DNA from: a virus
DNA: 26,284 nt
Reading direction: 5' to 3' (one strand)
Virus record (IMG/VR): IMGVR_UViG_3300009526_001889
Location: 1 to 26,284 of that record
Positions 6,734 through 13,630 of this stretch are shown piece by piece. The notes under the pieces were generated by a model. The model was given only the letters and a program-made list of their open reading frames with translations, did no database searches and had not been told where the DNA came from. Each line of letters starts with the position of its first letter. Position 1 is the first letter of the stretch. The position numbers and the translations under genes were made by a program.

Positions 6734-8039
6734 TATATTTCCTTTCAAAATTTAACGCATCTGACCATGTATTAACTATTGGTTGTCCTTTAATATTCAA
6801 AGAAGTGTTTAAAAGCATTGGACAACCTGTTTTAGCATAGAATTCTTCCAATATAAGGCGGGCTACAGAGGTATTTGTTTGTTCTACGACTTGTACTCTG
6901 GCAGTACCATCAATATGCGTTACTGAACTATAATCATGCATTGCTTTTGATACAAACTGCATATATCTATTCTTTCGTCCTTTAAAGTAGTCATCAAAAT
7001 GCTCCTCTAAAATCATAGGTGCAAACGGACGATATTTCTGTCTTTGTTTAATAGTATTAACTGTATCCTTTACATTGTATCTAGGGTCTGCAATTAATGA
7101 ACGATTACCTAATGCTCTTGGGCCAAACTCTGCACGACCATTAGCAATACCACAATACTTGTGTTTTAATAAATGTTCAACAACTTCTTTTGGGTTAACA
7201 TACTGATTAATATTATAACCAAGATACGGATGTTCCCAATCCAATCTTATACCATTAACTAATGCAGCTGCTCCTAACGATGAACCTGCATCACCAGGTG
7301 AAGGCATAATCCATATGTTATAATAATCTAAAAGTTTACTATTGGCAACACAATTTAAAGCACATCCACCTGCTAGTATTAAATTTTTCTTTGTTGTGTA
7401 TCTTAACAATTCTTTTAATTTTGTTTCATACAAATTCTGAATTGATGCAGCCAAATCTTCAGGTCTTGCATTTGGTAAAATGTTACCAACACCTCTGTGA
7501 TTATTTTGTTCTAACAAATATTCTAAATCGTATTTGGGTTCACCGAATGCAGCCATACCCATAGTAATATATTCTTCTTCATTTGGTTTCAATCCTAATC
7601 TTTGTGTAATCGCTGAATATAGTAATCCAAGTGAATAAGGATACCTAAATGATTTTATTTTTTTCATATTATCCCAAATGGTAATTGTTTCCCATTCACC
7701 TATGGCATCTATGACAATAATATTACAATCATGAAAAGGCGCCGTTAAATAACCTGCGGCTGCATGAGTTTGATGATGTCTAAAATAATAATCATATTTT
7801 CTTTCAGGCCATTCCATACCTTGACCTGCAAAAACTCTTCTAGTGTTTTTCCAAAATGGTGATTCGTAATATGCAATGTTATCGTAAGTGTGAGGTAATT
7901 GTTTTAATGATATCCATTTATCATTTTTAACTCGACTGTATCTTTCACTATGCGATGCATGTAAAATCTTTTTTCCTTCTAACACAGTTACACCTGCATC
8001 ATGAAATCCCTCTGATACACCGACATTAATCATCTTCAT
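6717..8039 (-). CDS. O-carbamoyltransferase of the NodU/CmcH/TobZ family
   Basis: A 440-aa enzyme expected to move a carbamoyl group from carbamoyl phosphate, through an adenylate, to a hydroxyl on a sugar or other acceptor. The Kae1-like N-domain has FRHHQTHAAAGYLTAPF (86-102, metal-binding His candidates), GGCALNCVANSKL (224-236) and PSPGDAGSSLGAA (246-258). The C-domain has GRAEFGPRALGNRSLIADPR (301-320), KYRPFAPMI (335-343) and LNTSLNIKGQPIV (410-422). All family signature blocks are present, although the protein is shorter than TobZ/NodU (about 560). It overlaps both neighbours. Some phage members carbamoylate 5-hydroxymethylcytosine in DNA, so the acceptor could be DNA as well as glycan. 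Family is sure, acceptor unknown. Confidence 0.93.
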   Translation of the reverse strand: MKMINVGVSEGFHDAGVTVLEGKKILHASHSERYSRVKNDKWISLKQLPHTYDNIAYYESPFWKNTRRVFAGQGMEWPERKYDYYFRHHQTHAAAGYLTAPFHDCNIIVIDAIGEWETITIWDNMKKIKSFRYPYSLGLLYSAITQRLGLKPNEEEYITMGMAAFGEPKYDLEYLLEQNNHRGVGNILPNARPEDLAASIQNLYETKLKELLRYTTKKNLILAGGCALNCVANSKLLDYYNIWIMPSPGDAGSSLGAAALVNGIRLDWEHPYLGYNINQYVNPKEVVEHLLKHKYCGIANGRAEFGPRALGNRSLIADPRYNVKDTVNTIKQRQKYRPFAPMILEEHFDDYFKGRKNRYMQFVSKAMHDYSSVTHIDGTARVQVVEQTNTSVARLILEEFYAKTGCPMLLNTSLNIKGQPIVNTWSDALNFERKYNVKVF

Positions 8040-8358
8040 TTACCGTACAATATTTTTTACATTTGTAATAAGCATCATCATAGTTTTCCCATGATTGAGG
8101 TAGTGTTTCATCAAACCACTTTCCCTTGAGTATTTTACTTAAAGGGTTTTTGTATATATTGTACTCATCTTTATTGTCCATATACTTTTTCATGATATGT
8201 TTATTTTTTGATTCTTTTCCTTTATACAATTCCTCAATGTCTGTATTATCAAACTTGTATGCCATGTTACTTAAATAACAACATGGAAAAACTTGTCCGT
8301 CTGGGTTAACAATAACAAGTTCATCGTTTTTCCATTCACAACTAATACACTTACTCAT
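8026..8358 (-). CDS. SPASM-like iron-sulfur protein (split partner of radical SAM)
   Basis: A 110-aa cysteine-rich protein. CISC (residues 4-7), the segment VNPDGQVFPCCYLSN (18-32) and a C-terminal CKKYC follow the usual SPASM/twitch pattern, a domain that normally forms the C-terminal end of radical SAM enzymes and binds an auxiliary 4Fe-4S cluster. Here it is a separate gene, starting in an ATGA overlap with the stop of the radical SAM gene. Its 3' end overlaps the carbamoyltransferase by 14 nt. Either the enzyme works as two chains or a frameshift broke one gene; the clean overlap favours two chains. Confidence 0.75.
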   Translation of the reverse strand: MSKCISCEWKNDELVIVNPDGQVFPCCYLSNMAYKFDNTDIEELYKGKESKNKHIMKKYMDNKDEYNIYKNPLSKILKGKWFDETLPQSWENYDDAYYKCKKYCTVNEDD

Positions 8359-9008
8359 TTTCGTAAAACCTTTTCTTTTCCATTTTCATCAACAAATTCA
8401 AATGTATCACTTTCTCTAAATCTATTAGAATCAAAATGACGCCAATATTTTGCACCATTGTCTTTTGCAAGATTTTCAATCTCTTTAAGATAAGGTCGAT
8501 TGTGTTCAAAGACAACTGTTTGTGCCATTGGTGTTGACCATGTTTCAGATAGTGATTTCATATTACTTAATGTTTTTTCTAAATTAGTTTTTCTACGATA
8601 GTGACTATGCATCTCTTGATTGACACCATCAATATCAAAATACATTTTTAATCTCTTGCCACATAGTATACCAAGTTTCCAATAATAATCCTCATCTCTG
8701 ATAGAACCATTTGTTGTGATTTCTATTCTACAATTACTTTCATCAATAATATATTCACACATAGGATACAAATCTTTAAGCATCATTGGGTCACCCCAAG
8801 TTCCACAGAATTTAATTTCATCTAACTCTTCTAATGTTTCTTTTGGAAATGCTTTTTTAAAATCTTCTATTGACCACTGTACAAGTGGCAACCATTCAGC
8901 AGTTCCACAACCATTTGGATTAATTCTGTCGCATTGAGGACAACCTGCATTGCAAAAATTAGTTATTGATAAACTAATCTTTCTTATTGGTGTTTCGTTC
9001 CACTTCAT
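8355..9008 (-). CDS. Radical SAM protein lacking its own SPASM domain
   Basis: A 217-aa radical SAM enzyme. SITNFCNAGCPQCDR holds the CxxxCxxC cluster motif (Cys19, Cys23, Cys26). EIKFCGTWGDPMM takes the place of the usual GGEP strand, followed by EITTNGS and FDIDG, all typical of the partial TIM barrel. The start at 9008 was chosen because GAGG lies 7 nt upstream; an ATG 24 nt earlier at 9032 is weaker. The protein ends where SPASM normally follows, and a SPASM protein begins in a 4-nt overlap. The substrate is unknown; its neighbours suggest modification of a sugar or small molecule rather than peptide maturation, as no precursor peptide is evident apart from the tiny ORF upstream. Confidence 0.85.
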   Translation of the reverse strand: MKWNETPIRKISLSITNFCNAGCPQCDRINPNGCGTAEWLPLVQWSIEDFKKAFPKETLEELDEIKFCGTWGDPMMLKDLYPMCEYIIDESNCRIEITTNGSIRDEDYYWKLGILCGKRLKMYFDIDGVNQEMHSHYRRKTNLEKTLSNMKSLSETWSTPMAQTVVFEHNRPYLKEIENLAKDNGAKYWRHFDSNRFRESDTFEFVDENGKEKVLRK

Positions 9009-9117
9009 GTTTATCCTCGTAAATATATACATCAGACTTTTCTCTAGGTTTAAAGTAACCTAAAAAAGTATTCCAATATAATAAAGTATATAATTTTATT
9101 CTTTTAAGTTTTTTCAT
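8974..9117 (-). CDS. Hypothetical 47-aa basic protein downstream of gp46
   Basis: A 47-codon ORF starting MKKLKRIKLYTLLYWNTFLG and containing YFKPREKSDVYIYEDKHEVE. Its ATG overlaps the gp46 stop as ATGA, the same arrangement seen at other junctions of this operon, and its 3' end overlaps the radical SAM gene by 35 nt. The N-terminus is basic and hydrophobic, the C-terminus charged. No family is recognised. Its position directly before a radical SAM/SPASM pair makes a substrate peptide formally possible, but nothing in it looks like a known precursor. Confidence 0.6.
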   Translation of the reverse strand: MKKLKRIKLYTLLYWNTFLGYFKPREKSDVYIYEDKHEVERNTNKKD

Positions 9118-10847
9118 GTTATTGCACTGTAACTGTTATTGTAATTAACTCTACTAAAGTTTTGTACTTTTTCAAACTTAATACTATTACTAAATTTATC
9201 TGCAAGTTGGTCACCTTTATGACTAATTACAAATATGTTTTCATTGTCTAGTGTGTTTAGTATTCTTAGAAACTCATCTGTACCTTGGCCATCTAATGAA
9301 CTGTCAAATATCTCATCTAGAATTAATAGATTTGTATTTGTTGAATTTTTCATTTTAGCAATTGCTCTCCAAGTAAACAATAATGCTAAATCAATTCTTA
9401 GTTTTTCACCTTCACTAAATGAAGCATAGTTAAAGTTATCTCTAAATCTAGACTTAATCGTTTCATTAAAATTTTCATCTAAATTAAAGTTTACATAAAA
9501 CTCCATAGACATAAGATACTTATTAATTAACTGATTCATAATTGGCAAGTATTGTTTAATAATTTTTGTTTTAATACCTGAATCATCTAACATATCTCTG
9601 ACTGCATGGGTATATGTTTTTTCTTCCTTCTTTTCACTTCTTGTTTGTTCAACACCTTTACATTCGTTTTTCATATTAGAAAGTTTATCTAAGTCTGTTT
9701 GTGATACTGAACCTTTTTCAAATGATGATATTTCATCTGATAATCTATTATTATACTTTTCTAATTCAGTAATTGCTGAAGTTAACTCTGCCCTTTGAAC
9801 TTCATTATCACGAATTTTTTTCATTATCGCATCAATGTCTTCTATTCGTTTATCAACTTCAAGAAGCTCATCTTTAAGTTTTGTTGCTCCGTCAAGTATA
9901 TCTTGTATTTTATTTTGTTTGTCTTCTACCATTGTCTCTTTATGAGATGTTTCAATATCTTGTTCACAGGTAGGACAACTTTCATTGTCTTTAAAAAACT
10001 CCATATCTTTTGTTAACTGTTTATGTTTTTCTGTTATTGTTGCTCTAATGTTACTTAACTTTTTTAATTTGTTTGTAACTTTATCTTTATCAGTAATACT
10101 TTCGTGTAAGTCATCTGAAACTGTTTTTAAATCATCGACTTGAGTATTTCTTTCATTTAATACAGTTTCATTTTTGCTAAACTCATTTTCTTTTTCAGAA
10201 ACAATTTGTTCTTTGTTTGCTTTCATGTCATCAATATAATTTTGTTGCATAGCAATTTTTTCACAAGCAAGTTCAAACTGATAATCTAAATCTTTTATAT
10301 CATCTGTTATTTCTTTAATCTTTTGTTTAAGTAAAAACCCCATAAGAGAAAATATTTTAATATCAAGAATTTCTTCAACAACTTCTCTACGATGACTTGC
10401 CTTTAATTGCATAAAAGGAATAAATGTCGATGAACCTAAAATAACAACCTGAGTAAATGAACGGAAGTTTAATCGTAATACATTTTGTTCTAAAAACTTT
10501 TGATAGTCTCTAGAGTTTGCATCTTGATTAACAAGAAGATTGTCACAATAGATTTCAAATATATTTGGTTTAATACCTCTTATGATTTTCCACTCTTTAG
10601 TACCTATACTAAATTCTACTTCGACAACTGCTTCTCTATCATTAATAGTATTAACTAATTGTGATTTACTAATAACACGAAATGGTTTACCAAATAAACC
10701 AAAACACAATGCATCAAGAATAGTTGATTTGCCTGCACCATTTTCACCAATGATTAATGATGTTCTATTTTCGTCTAATTTTATTTCTGTAAATTGATTA
10801 CCTGTAGAAAGAAAGTTTTTCCAACGAACACAATTAAAATTAATCAT
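9114..10847 (-). CDS. gp46: gp46 recombination nuclease ATPase subunit (Rad50/SbcC-like)
   Basis: A 577-aa SMC-type ATPase that with gp47 forms the T4 end-resection nuclease needed for recombination-dependent replication and host DNA breakdown. Walker A GENGAGKS is at 34-41, followed by FGLFGKPFR as in T4. Long coiled coils flank a zinc hook CPTC (291-294). The signature FSEGEKLRIDLALLF and Walker B LLILDEIFDSSLD lie near the C-terminus. The start at 10847 matches the T4 start of the ATPase domain and has GGAG upstream; the frame is open for 39 further codons, but those lie in the membrane-protein gene. Both ends use ATGA overlaps. Confidence 0.95.
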   Translation of the reverse strand: MINFNCVRWKNFLSTGNQFTEIKLDENRTSLIIGENGAGKSTILDALCFGLFGKPFRVISKSQLVNTINDREAVVEVEFSIGTKEWKIIRGIKPNIFEIYCDNLLVNQDANSRDYQKFLEQNVLRLNFRSFTQVVILGSSTFIPFMQLKASHRREVVEEILDIKIFSLMGFLLKQKIKEITDDIKDLDYQFELACEKIAMQQNYIDDMKANKEQIVSEKENEFSKNETVLNERNTQVDDLKTVSDDLHESITDKDKVTNKLKKLSNIRATITEKHKQLTKDMEFFKDNESCPTCEQDIETSHKETMVEDKQNKIQDILDGATKLKDELLEVDKRIEDIDAIMKKIRDNEVQRAELTSAITELEKYNNRLSDEISSFEKGSVSQTDLDKLSNMKNECKGVEQTRSEKKEEKTYTHAVRDMLDDSGIKTKIIKQYLPIMNQLINKYLMSMEFYVNFNLDENFNETIKSRFRDNFNYASFSEGEKLRIDLALLFTWRAIAKMKNSTNTNLLILDEIFDSSLDGQGTDEFLRILNTLDNENIFVISHKGDQLADKFSNSIKFEKVQNFSRVNYNNSYSAIT

Positions 10848-11119
10848 ATAAACAATCTCCAAAGAGCAATAGTATTCATTGTAGTAAACCATACAGTTAG
10901 TACCATAATCCAAGCAGATTTTCTGTAATATGCTCCAAAGAAACCACTTACACTTCCTACCCAATAAAATGGCATAAAGATATCTGGTCTTGGTTCTAAT
11001 ACTGTAAATGTTAATATTGCACTACCAATCATAACACTAAATGCACTTAGCATTTCTAGATAAAATGCTGTCACGTTTGTTTTGTAACTATCAATCCAAA
11101 AGTTTCTAACTCTGTTCAT
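10844..11119 (-). CDS. Small three-helix membrane protein between gp47 and gp46
   Basis: A 91-aa protein with three predicted membrane spans: about 17-41 (ending in SAILTFTVL), 47-65 (FMPFYWVGSVSGFFGAYY) and 69-90 (AWIMVLTVWFTTMNTIALW). It overlaps gp47 and gp46 by ATGA at each end, so it is made in step with the nuclease subunits. No family is recognised. The position suggests a link to the nuclease or to membrane attachment of replication, but this rests on context only. Confidence 0.8.
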   Translation of the reverse strand: MNRVRNFWIDSYKTNVTAFYLEMLSAFSVMIGSAILTFTVLEPRPDIFMPFYWVGSVSGFFGAYYRKSAWIMVLTVWFTTMNTIALWRLFI

Positions 11120-12177
11120 AATTCTAAATCCTGAGCTTCGTTGTATAAGCCACGCATTATTCTTTTTAGTCTATCCTTATCAAGAGTAATGTCTAATTCA
11201 TCAACATATTTGTTTAATAATGTAGTTGTATCTTCAGCATGTTTTACAATATCATCTGGTACAGTATCAGCATGTAAATCTGAAAAGTCTTCGATAACTT
11301 TTACTTCATGACAGTTTGCTTTCATTAGTCTTTCCATAAATCTATCAAACTGATATAAATCTTTTTTGTTTACTACAACTAACTTAACAAACTTGTTTTT
11401 GTATTGAGACACATCATGATTTTCATACATTGTATTAGTATCATCATAAAAAATCTTTTCATGCATTCTGATAGGGTTTACTATTCTTTCTAACTCTAAA
11501 GTTTCAGTATCAAATATATGAAATCCTTTTGTGTCATTGTAATCAGACCAAGTTATTTCATAGGGTGCGCCTAAATAGTAAATTTGACCATCATCTGATT
11601 TATGATGAAAGTGGCCAGAAAACACAGTATCAAATTTTTTAAACATTTCTTTATCATGACCATGGTCACTTACAATTCCCTTATTCATTTGAAAACCTTT
11701 TATTTCTAAATGCCCCATAGCAATATTTGCCTTTGATTCTAGAATTATTCCTTCAGCATAAATTGAGTTTTGAGAATTAATCCATGGCAAAAATAAAATA
11801 TCTAATCCGTCAAAATTAACTTCCGTTGCATCTTCATAAATGTGAATATGTTTTGACTTACCATCAATTAATTCTCTTAATGAATTAACATCATTTGTGT
11901 TCTTAAAAAATATATCATGATTACCAACAAGACAATGAAAGTTTATTTTTAAATGTTGTATTGGAAATAGAAATCTTTCTCTAAATTCTTTTGCAGTTTT
12001 AAAAGAAACATATTTACGTCTATCCATTAAGTCTCCTAAATGAATAACATTTTTAATATTATGTTTTTCTAAGTAAGGAAAAAATATACCCTCATAAAAT
12101 GAAAGCATATAATCTAAAAAGAAAGTATTATCGTTCCTTGCACCAAAATGAGTATCGGTGATTAGAGCGACTTTCAT
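11116..12177 (-). CDS. gp47: gp47 recombination nuclease subunit (Mre11/SbcD-like)
   Basis: A 353-aa metallophosphoesterase nuclease, partner of gp46. The metal-binding motifs appear in order: DTHFG (8-12), HLGDLMDRR, GNHD, GHLE and GHFHHK. Length is close to T4 gp47 (339). The gene starts in an ATGA overlap with gp55 and ends in another with the membrane-protein gene. Linking the late sigma factor and the recombination nuclease in one transcript matches the T4 link between replication and late transcription. Confidence 0.95.
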   Translation of the reverse strand: MKVALITDTHFGARNDNTFFLDYMLSFYEGIFFPYLEKHNIKNVIHLGDLMDRRKYVSFKTAKEFRERFLFPIQHLKINFHCLVGNHDIFFKNTNDVNSLRELIDGKSKHIHIYEDATEVNFDGLDILFLPWINSQNSIYAEGIILESKANIAMGHLEIKGFQMNKGIVSDHGHDKEMFKKFDTVFSGHFHHKSDDGQIYYLGAPYEITWSDYNDTKGFHIFDTETLELERIVNPIRMHEKIFYDDTNTMYENHDVSQYKNKFVKLVVVNKKDLYQFDRFMERLMKANCHEVKVIEDFSDLHADTVPDDIVKHAEDTTTLLNKYVDELDITLDKDRLKRIMRGLYNEAQDLEL

Positions 12178-12719
12178 TTTTTAGGTTCTTCCATAAAATT
12201 CTCTAAACCTGCTGGAGTTTTTTCTTCCTTTTCTTTTTCTTTTGTTTTGTACACAGGTTCACTAGGTAACATAATTGTAGCATCAAATCCATGAATACTA
12301 TAATTTGTAGTGTCTATTGGCATAACAACATGTGTACGATACTCTTCGTTTTCAATAATCTTATGTTTGATATGAGTTTGTTTTTTTTCTTTTTGTATCC
12401 TTCTAACAAAAGCATAATAGATTATTTGTGTAAAATACGCAAAAGGATTTTTTGATTTCTCAGGATTAAAGTTGTAAATATATTGGAGACAGTTTTCGAT
12501 ACCATCTGAAATCATTTCGTCTCTGTAAGTGTAATTAATAAAGTTTGGTCTATAAGATAAACCATTTGCAATTTTTAAGAAACACTCTCCTATGTAATGA
12601 GGTACTAGTGGCATTCGTTCGCCAACACCTTCTGCTTCTTTGCATTTCTCTTTGAACTTTTGCATTTCTTCAAAAAGTTTTTTGTTGTCAACGTAATGAA
12701 CTGAATTTTTTTTCTTCAC
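12174..12719 (-). CDS. gp55: gp55 late-transcription sigma factor
   Basis: A 181-aa homologue of T4 gp55 (185 aa), which directs host RNA polymerase to TATAAATA late promoters. The core has PHYIGECFLKIANGL, RDEMISDGIENCLQYI and NPEKSKNPFAYFTQI, matching the conserved sigma region 2-like part, followed by FVRRIQKEKKQ. The start codon is GTG at 12719, with AAGGA about 9 nt upstream; no in-frame ATG gives a full-length protein. Eight matching late boxes elsewhere in the window are its expected targets. A stem-loop lies just upstream. Confidence 0.94.
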   Translation of the reverse strand: MKKKNSVHYVDNKKLFEEMQKFKEKCKEAEGVGERMPLVPHYIGECFLKIANGLSYRPNFINYTYRDEMISDGIENCLQYIYNFNPEKSKNPFAYFTQIIYYAFVRRIQKEKKQTHIKHKIIENEEYRTHVVMPIDTTNYSIHGFDATIMLPSEPVYKTKEKEKEEKTPAGLENFMEEPKK

Positions 12720-12739
12720 AAGTCACATCCTTTTTCACT

Positions 12740-12760
12740 GACGCCGTATTGCACGGCGCC
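12740..12760 (-). other. Stem-loop in the gp55 leader
   Basis: On the minus strand GGCGCCGT and ACGGCGTC form an 8-bp stem (one G-U pair) around GCAAT. On the plus strand the G-U becomes an A-C mismatch, so the structure favours minus-strand RNA. No U-run follows, so it is not a standard terminator. It stands 20 nt before the gp55 GTG and could be a processing site or stabiliser. Its high GC stands out locally. Confidence 0.55.
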
Positions 12761-12777
12761 ATACTTAATTATAATTG

Positions 12778-13089
12778 TTAATTGCCGAATTCGTCTTTTG
12801 CGATGCTTTCATTAACATCATCTTCGTCATCGTAATTGTATTCTTCTTCGTTTTCCGTTTCTTCACCCCAACTAGCACCTGCTGGTGGAATTATTTCATC
12901 TTCGTCATATGCGTCTACTGGCACATTAATTAGTTGTATAACTTCTTCAAGTTTATCTTCTAGAGTATCAAGTCTTACTTCAAGTTCATCTCTTAGTTCT
13001 TCAACTGCTTCTAGATGTTCTTCACTTTCCTCAAGAGCTTGTATTCTCTCTTCTAACTCTTCTAACTTATTTTTATCTTCGTCTGCCAT
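12778..13089 (-). CDS. Acidic coiled-coil protein of unknown function
   Basis: A 103-aa, very acidic protein. Residues 1-55 have heptad-like Leu spacing (LEELEERIQALEESEEHLE and on), predicting a coiled coil. A Pro/Gly hinge (IIPPAGASWGEE) leads to an acidic tail that ends KDEFGN. The ATG has AGGAG upstream. It sits just ahead of gp55. An accessory factor for late transcription would fit the position, but I cannot match it to T4 gp33. Confidence 0.7.
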   Translation of the reverse strand: MADEDKNKLEELEERIQALEESEEHLEAVEELRDELEVRLDTLEDKLEEVIQLINVPVDAYDEDEIIPPAGASWGEETENEEEYNYDDEDDVNESIAKDEFGN

Positions 13090-13101
13090 TTTGTACTCCT
13101 A

Positions 13102-13130
13102 TTTTTATCATAGTTGACACACAATGTCAA
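13102..13130 (-). promoter_or_regulatory. Possible promoter for the acidic-protein/gp55 unit
   Basis: TTGACA (13130-13125) on the minus strand with an A/T-rich GATAAAAAT stretch 15-18 nt downstream as a loose -10, about 15 nt before the gene's AGGAG. The -35 is perfect, the -10 uncertain. Confidence 0.35.
13114..13130. repeat. Inverted repeat TTGACA-5-TGTCAA
   Basis: TTGACA (13114-13119) and TGTCAA (13125-13130) form a perfect 6-bp inverted repeat with a 5-nt spacer, so a -35-like hexamer appears on each strand. It may be an operator or simply back-to-back promoter elements. Confidence 0.45.
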
Positions 13131-13154
13131 GGTAATAAAAAATAAATTTAACCC

Positions 13155-13182
13155 TTGACATTTACACTTTTGCTCGTATAAT
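13155..13182 (+). promoter_or_regulatory. Perfect-hexamer sigma70 promoter facing antisense
   Basis: On the plus strand TTGACA (13155-13160), a 16-nt spacer and TATAAT (13177-13182), preceded by an A/T-rich stretch like an UP element. It points into the 3' end of the minus-strand gene at 13205-13630, and no plus-strand gene follows. If used, it would make an antisense or small RNA. Hexamer identity is direct; activity is inferred. Confidence 0.5.
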
Positions 13183-13204
13183 AGGTTAATGTACCTGTTT
13201 GAGT

Positions 13205-13630
13205 TTAGTGTTGGGTAGGTTTAATACCATCTAAGAATTTCTTTACTTCGCTCTCTTCCCATTCATCTTCATGGCTATCTCCGTAATCTTTATTTTCTTT
13301 ACTGTCAAAGTCTTCTTGAAAAGTTGAGTATCCTAACTTCATTGGATTTCTATTTGCAATTTCCATTTGTTTAACATAAAAAAGTTTCATACCTTCGGAA
13401 GCTGCTACTACTGTAATAATACTATCTTTTCTTATTTTGCAAACTGCTTGTTCTGTATATGGATGCATCCACTTATTTAATGATAATGATTCCACAACAC
13501 CGTCTTTCGTCATTCTTGGGTGAGTTGACATTTTCATTGGATTCTTTATTGTAAAATAGTCTTTATCAAATTTAACTATGTCTGTGATAATCTCTTCACC
13601 ACTATTAAACTTAATTATTTGTTGTGTCAT
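13205..13630 (-). CDS. Possible Sm-like (LSm) domain phage protein
   Basis: A 141-aa protein. The first half (QIIKFNSGEEIITDIVKFD, then DYFTIKNPMKM) has the strand-turn-strand spacing of Sm-like folds: a Gly-Glu-Glu turn, then a strand ending in NP. A middle part (SIITVVAASEGMKLFYVKQ) would complete the barrel. The C-terminus is acidic. Similar proteins are found in T4-like marine phages. It starts in an ATGA overlap with uvsW. RNA binding is possible but unproven; the fold assignment is tentative. Confidence 0.6.
   Translation of the reverse strand: MTQQIIKFNSGEEIITDIVKFDKDYFTIKNPMKMSTHPRMTKDGVVESLSLNKWMHPYTEQAVCKIRKDSIITVVAASEGMKLFYVKQMEIANRNPMKLGYSTFQEDFDSKENKDYGDSHEDEWEESEVKKFLDGIKPTQH

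Noticed and set aside
8974-9117. Precursor peptide for the radical SAM/SPASM pair
   Set aside because: No leader/core pattern, Cys motif or repeat; adjacency alone is not enough to claim a peptide maturation system.
10848-10964. 39-codon N-terminal extension of gp46
   Set aside because: It is the shadow of the membrane-protein gene; T4 gp46 starts just before the ATPase domain, and the ATG at 10847 has a good ribosome site.
12836-13117. 93-codon plus-strand frame opposite the acidic protein
   Set aside because: Ser-rich mirror of a Glu/Asp-rich coiled coil; no translation signals.
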